A program made the position numbers and the translations under genes. Below, piece by piece: positions 55,772-64,000 of a stretch of DNA of 64,000 bases (position 1 is its first letter; every line of letters begins with the position of its first letter). The notes beneath the pieces are model-generated. The model was not told the origin of the DNA and ran no database searches. It saw only the letters and a list, made by a program, of their open reading frames with translations. Source of the DNA: Metellina segmentata (Eukaryota > Arthropoda > Arachnida > Araneae > Tetragnathidae); the NCBI GenBank assembly GCA_947359465.1, contig OX375878.1, forward strand, positions 92,905,377 through 92,969,376. Reading direction: 5' to 3'.

Positions 55772-56548
55772 GTTTTAGATTTATTGATTATACATACACA
55801 ATGCTGTTTTAAAATTTATGTGAATGCCTATTGAGTAGAATATGTAAATTTATAAAATACCGCTTGTGAGAATGAACACATATGGTAAATACTAATAATA
55901 AAGACATTTATTAAGACCGTTCATATGAGGCGCGTAAAACGCGCGTTTGGCGACAACATTTCGACATACAACAATGTTCGATGGCTCAGTTCGGGTCAAG
56001 TTCTTAATCGGTTTGTCATTTAACAAGAAGAAATTACGCTCTTTTTGAATGAAAAAAACAATAATTTTGACGAATTTTCAAGTATAGATTAGTTAAATGT
56101 TTTTATGCGACATCACACTCAGCATTTTAATGAAGTAAATAAAAAAACTTCAAGGAAATGGACAAATTGTTGCAAATGCTCTTTTAACGATGTTTGGATC
56201 CACATAATCACGTAAAAAATATTTTATCCCAAATTACACTTTTTAGAAACATTTGGAAATTAAAACATCTTTGTCTGCTTCCGTTTTGTTCCAACAACCA
56301 AAGAGCGTATAAGTGCAGAACGGAATAACACAACAAACTAAACGAGCGAGTCAAGCGGGTAAGCGGTTCAAGCGGGAAAAAGAATTAATAATTCATTCCG
56401 GAAAAAGCGGGTGGAAGCGGGTAAAGCAGGCGGAAGCAGGGAAGCAGGTGCACTATAACCGCACCAATACAGTTTACGCTACTTTTCCTCCCCGCTCAAC
56501 TGCCGCGATAAAGTCGGAAGCTGGAAGCGGTGCACTATGGACGTAGCC

Positions 56549-56768
56549 TAAGATGCCAGCTCAGGTTTTGCCTCGTCATCTGACCATTGTTAAAAACTAC
56601 GTCATGAATCTTTCCCTTTGGGATCTATCCGGGTGCCAGCTCAGGTGTGACCTTGTCATCTGATCGTGGTTCAAAATTGCGTAGTGATTTAATCTGACGG
56701 TTTTCTTCGGGTCTGATCCCGGACCGTCGTCAATAGTTCGTTGTGTTGGTCCAATCCGACGTTAATAA
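56549..56768 (+). mobile_element. SINE, right piece, with internal duplication
   Basis: GATGCCAGCTCAGGTTTTGC, CTCGTCATCTGACC and TCTTTCCCTTTGGG are followed by a second GGGTGCCAGCTCAGGTGTGA block, then CTGATCCCGGACCGTCGTCA and the 3' end. The repeated block means either a tandem duplication or two overlapping copies. Confidence 0.75.
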
Positions 56769-56932
56769 AAAATATCTACTTACGTTGTGGAACAGATTTA
56801 AATTTTAAAATCTATTACAAAATTGCAATATTGTATTAAGTCTATACTATGCAGCAGCTGTCTGTCAAATGTTCAAAACTTCATTTTTCAGAAATTTGTA
56901 TATTATAGTTTTAGAAATATACCTTTAAAAAG

Positions 56933-57275
56933 CGCGTCCGACCAACTGGTGTAGTGGTTAAAATGTTAGCCTCTAGATCGGAAGGTTCCTGGTTTGAATC
57001 TGGATCAGTGCATGGATGTTCGTAAGCGTATGGTGTAGAGGCGGCTGGTGCACCTTAAATCTGCCGTGGCCGAAAGTCCTTACGTTGGGTTGGTGTGGAA
57101 ATTTGGAGAGTGGGGTGCCAGCTCAGGTGTTGTTTCGTCATCTGATCGTGGTTCAAAATTACCAGGTGTTGTCTTCGGATCTTTCCCTTAAGGGACTGAT
57201 CCCGGACCGTCGTCAATAGCCCGTTGTGTTGCTCTAGTACGACGTCAACTAAAATTACCATTACCATTACCAAAT
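56933..57275 (+). mobile_element. tRNA-derived SINE, head type 2, full length
   Basis: GTCCGACCAACTGGTGTAGT with GTGGTTAAAATGTTAGCC and B-box GGTTTGAATC. The body is nearly identical to the minus-strand copy at 35458. The tail is a short ATTACC repeat (57250-57272). Confidence 0.92.
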
Positions 57276-57289
57276 CTATTCAAATTCAG

Positions 57290-59610
57290 CAACTAGCTTT
57301 TATTTGCTGCTTTTTTTAAATTTATTTTGCCCGATAATGTCTTGAACATGAACAATTAAAATATTTTTTCGATTTGATTTGCATAATTTAATCTAAACCT
57401 CCCAAAACTGGAGTTTAAAATCAAATGCAAGAGAGAAACAGATTCTTAACGTTCTCCGAATACTTGGGGGAGGAATGATTACTCAATAGAGCAAAGCTCT
57501 AGGAGTTCAGAAGTTGAAATTTTGAATAGAACACAGCAAAGCAACTATCGATATTTAAGCAGGGCATGGAAATTGGAGGACGTCAACATTATGGTACTCA
57601 CATAATCATTTTTGTTTTTTGAATAAAATCTGTTTGAAATTTGATAATTTTTAATCAATATCAATTGAAATTTTTTTTTTTTTTTCTACAGAACCATGTA
57701 AATATATGTATTTTTAGTACAGAAACACAGAATTCTCTATGATCGATCCTGCAAATGATAAGGAGAAAAAATTTCCAAACTTCTGTTTTCAACAACATAT
57801 TACAAATTTCCATCTAAAAAATACAGTGGAATAAAAATATGGTTGATTTTGTTCGTCAGAAAGTATCGCAATAGATTAAAATTGGATTGTTCTGTTGGCC
57901 TGGATGCCACTGTTTAGACAGTGAATTATTCAAAATATTACGATTTTGAATGGATCACGGAATAAGAGGCGCAACAGGAAAACCAGACTTGTTAAATTTA
58001 CTGCGAATACCCCAAAAATAAAACAAAGAGCGAACTTAGTTCTTTATTCTGCTTTCTATACCGGAATAAAGTTGAATTGAAAATGCCTCTGAGAAACTGA
58101 CGAGATCTCTAATGAAACAGATACCTTATTCCTACTTATTTTACCTTAAGGAGTACGCAAACTTATTGACCGGAGGGCTTAAGTCGGATCGAAGGGACAC
58201 ATGTATTACTCCATAATATATGAATGTGTGCTATGGAACGACTCTTTGGGGGCCGACTAAGTGTCGTAGCCTTCTATAGCGCCTGATGGCGCATCGAAAG
58301 CTTTGGAACCTTCTTTAGCCCAGTATTCTCCATATTGTGGGGCTCGTTTCTCTACGGAATGTGAGATTATTATGAGGAAAGGTTCCAGCAGCTACGAACA
58401 AAAAAAATATTGGATGTATTGCAATAAACTGGCAGACTCATGCATAGCATCTGTAGAGTGGAGTTTCTTGATTTCTTACATCTACTGATGGCAGTGTCGT
58501 TACTGACACACATTAAAAGTTTATTTAAATCTGTAATATCATCGATATGCCCACATTACCCCACAATTTAATAAAATTAGTCAAAATATAAAAATAAATT
58601 TATCAGAGCAGGGCAAAAAGTGCACACCTCAGTCATGTTACGCAATTCGGTACTTTTTGACGTCTAAACCAATTTTCGCGTCCGCTCATATATTATCTTT
58701 GCTCGTATTTCTCTCATTGCTTTATGTTATCAGACTGTTGAAGAACATTAAAGAGGCCAGCTCTTCCGTGTAGTTTTAAGGATATTATGCAGCTCCATAA
58801 CTCAAATCAACCATATGAAACGAAGAGGCAAAATCTACGAACGAATTTCCGTAGCAGGTGATTTTGTTTTGTTTACATCCGTTTTTTGCCATACGACAAT
58901 ATGAAAATAATGTCGCTTTATGTAATGTCTCTTAGGTCCGAAAGATTATTAAATCTACATAATCACTTGATCGGTCTACGCAGACAATTCTCATTGCTGT
59001 AGCTGTTGCACAAAAAAGTCTATTTCGATTAGTGACTGAAAAATAAATAGTGATTGGTTCAATAACACTTCGATTTTATTCAATTTACATAAAAACATCA
59101 CTCATTGCATTAAACACTTAATTGCGATTCATTAAATGTGTGCTGAATCAGACATCGAGATCTGATGGTCTGATAATGAGGAACATCTCAAAAATCTCCT
59201 TTCTAGATTCAAACTTTTGGAAAAACTTTCGACCACAACGTTTTTTTTTACTGGGCCATCTATGAATGTAGAGACAGTACTTTACCAGCAGCCTATAATG
59301 TTAATATCCTTAACATCTAATTTGAATTCTTAAAGTAAATAATTGACTTTGACAGTCATACTGAGATCGCTTAAAAATCTTTTAATGATTAATTCACGTA
59401 AGTGTTATATACACCGTTAAATTTTATTTAAATAAGATTTTGCTTAAGCTCACATAACCACTTTCAATTGGAAAACTACATGTGTGCAGTTTGAAAATGA
59501 CTAAACCTAGAAGCTACAAGAACTTTCTTGTTAATCTGATGCTTGTTATAAGGGGGGGGGCGTAGCTTGGTCTGATAACTTGGACTTCTAGTTGCCAAGT
59601 GTTATCTAAG
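57290..59610. other. No recognised gene
   Basis: Mixed AT-rich DNA with a GC-richer patch near 58130-58400 (GGAGGGCTTAAGTCGGATCG; TCTTTGGGGGCCGACTAAGT) that has one 61-codon frame of no known family. A G run lies near 59550. Confidence 0.4.
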
Positions 59611-59624
59611 TTGAACATCTAGAA

Positions 59625-61729
59625 CAGTGATTCCTAAACTTACTATGCCTATGGAACCCTTGTTAGAGCAAAAACCTGACCATGAACCCCCAAGTGAAAT
59701 AACTCTACATAACTGCATAATAGACAAACTACAAATTTAACTTTGATGTCTTGAATGGTAGATGGTGACGTTAATATAAATATAAATATATATATTTAAA
59801 ATAGTATTTATTGAAATTATAACTTTTGTTTTGAAATTAAAAAAAAAAAACACATTTTTTTTCAATGAGATGGGTGAACCTGATGAGATGATATGAGATT
59901 ATTTATGTTCGGCTCTATGTTTGTGAGTAACATTAGTAAGTCTCCACGAGCACTAATTTTCAGTCGGTTTCTTTGTTTCGTGATGAGGCTCATAACTGCT
60001 CTAAATCCATGTTTTAGTAAATAGGAAGACGGGATCCTTGAAGATCCTTGTTCAAACATTGGTTTCGGCTCTTCATTTGCGAATAATTCAATATATTGCC
60101 CCTATATTAGTATGGATTCATCTGAGTCTGTGGGTCGACTTGCAAAAGGGTCCATCACCCAATCGGGGATAACCATGTGAAAAATGTCTTCAAATCTTTG
60201 GCTGAGGCCAGAATAAAGAGCCATTAAGTGTTGACAATAAGTAAGCTAGTCTTCATCTCGTTTTTGCAATTTTGAAAAATTTGAAATTGAGAGTATTCTT
60301 CTCTCTCCAAGTTTGGTTTGCATAGAAAAAGTTTTGTATCAAACTCATATGCTATACTTTTAATTTTGATTAAATTTAATTGATCACCTTGTAGCTTTAG
60401 ATTGGTTTAGTTAAATTTGGCAAATAAGGGAGTCATATAAGCTATGACATTTTTTTAATTAATTAAATTGAGCCGCAAATCATTGTCTTTACTTTCTAGG
60501 AATTACTTTCCAACACTGAATCAAAGAGTGCATAAAATCGACATGCACTTTTAGATAACCAACGAACTTCCATGCTAAGTAGTAATCTAATATAATCTCC
60601 ATTATTTTCCAAGCAAAGTTCAGCGAATATCTCTCATTAAAGACGTTCCTGTTGATTTTATTAACTGCTCTAATGACATAATCTGGTGATCCATGCTAGC
60701 GTTCACTAAGATTTTTGGCGACTAAATGTTGTCAATGAATGACACAATGCACAGATAATATATTTGGTATAGCTTGTTTTAAGTATGCCAGAAAGCCTCG
60801 GTGTCGTCCTATCATTGCCGGAGCATAGTCAGTAGCAACGAAGAGGATATTACTCAAGGATATAGCTATAGCTTTTAAATAAAAAAAATCTTTTGAATTC
60901 ATTAAATAATGTTTCACCTTTTGTATCAGTTTCCAAACATTTGGCAAATAGTTATTCTTGGGAAATTTTTTCTTCTTTTTACAAATCTCACATAAGTTAA
61001 AAGTAAAGCTTTGTTTCCTGGCAAAGTTGACTGGTCAAGCTGCATAGAGAGGATTCAGATGTTTTTAAGTACTCGCATAAAGAATTTTCTACGCACTGAG
61101 CCATTTTTTCAATTCTTCTTTCTACTGTATTACTCAGTGGAATTATTGTAATATCGAAAGCTGGTTTATGCAGTACGGTGCGTATTACCTCACTTACAGC
61201 TGGTAGAATAAGTTCCGATATATGAGTATAATAAGGCACTGCAATTAAGAAATAGGATTCATTTGTCAACCCCACGCATATATAACGATTTTTTGTCGCA
61301 ATTAACTTGAATTTTGAATATTTCGCCTTTAACGTGCGGCGTCGTAATTTCATTTAGAATCGAGCAAGCCAGTCAATAAGAGCCAACAAGCAGTTCGTGC
61401 GTGCCCGATACCTGGCGCCATTGGCAGATTGTTTACTTGTACCTCGACTAACATTTGTGAGATGATTGTCATTACTTGTGTATTTTATGTACCTATCTAT
61501 ACTTATATTTTACTTGGGACATAAAAATCGCTATCAATTTATTTATTGCTATTTATTTTAACTTTCGTATTAATGAAAATGGGTCACGCCTATTTGACTT
61601 TATATTAAACTTTCGCGGAACCCCCAGACATTGTCCACGCACCTTCAAATTAATTTTAATTTGCCACCGACCCCTTCAGCGGTCCCAAGGACCCCTGAGG
61701 GTCCGCAGGGACCACTTTGGGAACCACTG
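59625..61729 (-). mobile_element. hAT transposon, ZBED5-like, with perfect 8-bp target duplication
   Basis: 2105 bp. Ends CAGTGATTCCTAAACTTAC / GGGAACCACTG are flanked by ATCTAGAA on both sides (59617-59624 and 61730-61737), the known hAT duplication length. The minus strand carries broken transposase coding (59862-61353). The right end (CAGTGGTTCCCAAAGTGGTC as reverse complement) is the common hAT terminus. Confidence 0.94.
59862..61353 (-). pseudogene. hAT (ZBED5-like) transposase, broken
   Basis: In minus-strand order: NRYICVGLTNES near the start; ITIIPLSNTVERRIEKMAQC and SLTSQLCQETKL; then FVATDYAPAMIGRHRGFLAY and NILSVHCVIH (the conserved ATDGAPAM-type catalytic block, with the Gly replaced by Tyr); and near the end KQRNRLKISARGDLLMLLTN with a QVHPSH terminus matching the family C-terminus. 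Frameshifts separate the blocks. The order and ends are those of ZBED5-like hAT proteins. Confidence 0.88.
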
Positions 61730-62349
61730 ATCTAGAATATAGGAGACTAAAACAGTACTCAAACGATTCATTAGAATTCCAGAATCATGTTTATGTAGTG
61801 CGTAAATAATCTAATATTGTGCAATATTTAAAACAATATTGACTATTGTATTTTATTTCACGTTCTACTTCATATTATTATTCAACACTTTAAATAAATT
61901 AAAATATTTGGTACTGCATGAATGAATTCCAAGCATAAATCTATTTTATGAGTTTAAATAATTTAAATTAACTGCTTTTTCGAAGTCAAGCAATGTGGAA
62001 ACAGCTTTCATACCTTCTCAGGAAGAAATGAATATGCATGCTGCATAATTGTAGTTTTCTTTTCCTTTTTGAATCATCTGGTAAAAGATTTGGTTCTGAT
62101 CCTTCCAATGAAAGTAATTTGAAAAACTAATTTTAACTGTAAATGTAAGCATTACACACATACTACAAAGTAGTGGCACATCACTTGATCATTCTCCAGA
62201 CATCACTAATATTGTTTTTAAAGAAATGTTTCTATTCGCATCACATTCCACAAATGCCTTTTGATTTTCCTTCTCTCTCTCATTTGAACTTTTTAATATT
62301 TAATTAGTTCAATGAATTTTCTTTAGGAAAAGCTTATCAAAATGATTCC

Positions 62350-62543
62350 GGTGGAGTGGTCGTTCACGGTAAGAAGGCGATTTGTCGCCAAATATGGCAA
62401 CCTTCACCTTTTGCGGATTTCCTTCACATCTGCCGTTTTTGTTATGGCAACCCTATCTACAGTTACGGAATTCAGCCGCCATCTTGATTTGGCGACAAAA
62501 ATTAGTTGGCGACAAACGTCTTACCGTGAACGACCACTCCACC
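62350..62543. mobile_element. 194-bp MITE with long inverted ends
   Basis: The left end GGTGGAGTGGTCGTTCACGG, then TAAGAAGGCGATTTGTCGCC, is inverted at the right end (CTTACCGTGAACGACCACTCC). Inner GTCGCCAAA and TTTGGCGAC extend the pairing. No coding capacity. No target duplication could be fixed. Confidence 0.85.
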
Positions 62544-63775
62544 ACAGTTTTCAGTTAGTAACTTTGAAAGCGTATAAAATTTAAATAATTAAAATAATTA
62601 TCTAAATAAAAGCGGTGTATGTTTGTGCATTGAACATTTTCGAACTGTTTCAAGTCATTTATTCGTTTTTGGGCCCTTTTAATGCAAAATCCGTGTCTTG
62701 TGCGTTTGGTGACTGTCCATTTGTATGAGAGTGCCCGCACTACTTATAAACAGCTAGATATATTTTCATAAAACTTAGCATACTGTGAGTACTTACATTC
62801 ATTTACTGACTGATTTTGGTAGCCTTGGTCTGCCTATCCGTTTTCCCGTTTCACTTCTGTTCTTGCGTCTGTTTTTGTGCGAGTGTCACAAAAAATTTAT
62901 TCAACATAGTTTAATACAAGTTTTTTTTTTAATTTTACAAATGAGTTTAGTGAATACATTATTTGAATTTCTTTTGATTAAATATTTAGACAAGTTTTAT
63001 GCTAAAACGTTTGAGTACATTTATTTAAATCTACCATAATTTCGTTGTTTGGAGAAACTGGAAGGTATATTGAGCATTGCGATTAGCTTGGATTGTTTTA
63101 CCGGTACTACTAAAAAAGCAGTTCTTTTTCTATAAACATTTTTTTGCTGAATTTAAAATCTAATATTTTATTTAGTCTTATACTTCCTTCCGAAATATAG
63201 AAAAATTCTGAATACTTGGGACAAACAATAAAGAGAATAAAACATTACAAATAAAATATGTATCACAAAAACCTTTTCAAACAGAACTGGTGGCTAATAT
63301 GGCAACCTTTGTATTTTTATAAATTAATTTTGGTATATGCAACTGAATTAGTTCGAAACATTCATAATTAATCGTCTGTTTTCAAATTCCTGTGTAACCC
63401 GTTAGCTTATATTCCAGGAATTGTACTGAAAAAATAAAAACAGATGCATCCATTGCTTTTTGTTCGAAGCTTTTTTTTTTATCAGTATACGTTTTTAGAT
63501 GGTATCTCTGGATTTTCAATTTGAGGTCTTTCGTTGAATATCTGTAATCAAGGTAAGTAAATATTTAATTTCTTTAAAAAACCTTTGCATCATTGTATAG
63601 TTTTGGAAAACGGTTTTGTTTTAAAATGATAAACACGATTCATTGATATATATACTCACAATTATTCCATGCATTATGGGTAACTATTCCACAAAAATGT
63701 AAAATGTCAAATTTGACATTTATTTACGTCTGTAACATAGTGTATTTAGGAAATGTGTGCATTTATCTGAGTGTG

Positions 63776-63862
63776 GTAGTTGTTACATGAGATGAATAGG
63801 AATTGCAGTTTATTAATGAAATGTTATTTAACGAATTCAACCCGAGTAATACCATGAAGTTG
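63776..63862 (+). repeat. Diverged second copy of a block seen near 374-460
   Basis: GTAGTTGTTACATGAGATGA, ATAGGAATTGCAGTTTATTA and CCGAGTAA align with GTAGTTGTTACATGTGATGA, AGAGGAATTACATTTTATTA and CTGAGTAA at the left edge of the window. Same orientation, about 63.4 kb apart. Confidence 0.6.
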
Positions 63863-64000
63863 AGTGTTGTATAATTGTTTCTTTAATAAAAAATACATAT
63901 AAAATATTTCCATTTCCAAAAAGGCTTGCAAGCTAAAAAAAAACTTTCAGACTCATTTTAAGATAAGGTATTGTTATGCAATCGAGTTACCAAGCATTCC

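Larger units (their letters stand above)
54342..56548. mobile_element. DNA transposon with CGTCCATAGTGCACCGC ends (PIF/Harbinger-like?)
   Basis: Inverted ends: left GGGGTACGTCCATAGTGCAC and right (reverse complement) GGCTACGTCCATAGTGCACC, extending imperfectly over more than 100 bp of GC-rich sequence. The junctions are TAG|...|TAA, compatible with a 3-bp TWA-type duplication as in PIF/Harbinger, but not exact. No transposase was recognised. It contains the two hAT-type insertions below and sits inside a SINE. Confidence 0.7.

Noticed and set aside
56313..56546. Plus-strand open frame of 77 codons
   Set aside because: It lies in the GC-rich inverted end of the transposon at 54342-56548 and its repetitive AAGCGG composition explains the frame.

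Overview
The window is AT-rich eukaryotic DNA with GT-AG introns and a dense load of DNA transposons and SINEs. The only gene I can reconstruct with confidence is a three-repeat animal Myb transcription factor gene (A/B/c-Myb class), on the minus strand. Its 18 coding exons run from 38727 down to 10313, predict 795 residues, and show no broken frame. A Myb with both conserved C-terminal blocks, together with Tc1, mariner, hAT, Helitron and Jockey-like elements and tRNA-derived SINEs, suggests an arthropod. An arachnid such as an orb-web spider is my best guess, but this rests on general resemblance and no search was possible.

Layout. 1-372: CpG-rich tandem array with an 82-bp period, containing GCGCATGCGC motifs and palindromes. 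636-694: possible terminal exon of an unknown plus-strand gene. 1745-2226: unclassified, possibly LTR-like. 2229-3596: nearly full-length Tc1-like transposon with perfect 34-bp inverted repeats, a mutated first catalytic residue and a broken frame. 4136-5966: two decayed Tc1-like genes in opposite orientation. 5970-10312: AT-rich DNA that probably includes the Myb 3' UTR. 10313-38727: the Myb gene, with Helitron, mariner, Tigger/pogo, non-LTR retrotransposon, nested hAT, Tc1 and SINE copies in its introns.

From 38.7 kb to the end, repeats dominate. There is a 2.06-kb foldback-type DNA transposon (42481-44542) with about 350-bp inverted ends and transposase coding sequence in both arms, an internally deleted mariner (45453-46024), many SINE copies with two different tRNA-like heads on a common body, and a head-to-head SINE pair (51.7-52.3 kb). 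A possible first exon with a mitochondrial-type leader lies at 51401-51615. Further on are a non-LTR RNase H fragment (53.2-54.0 kb), a four-deep nest of insertions (54.3-56.8 kb), a ZBED5-like hAT element with a perfect 8-bp target duplication (59625-61729) and a 194-bp MITE (62350-62543).

Functionally, Myb proteins of this class act in the nucleus as sequence-specific DNA-binding regulators; in animals with one Myb this is usually the B-Myb/MuvB (DREAM) cell-cycle role. The mobile elements look mostly dead and serve mainly as records of insertion order.
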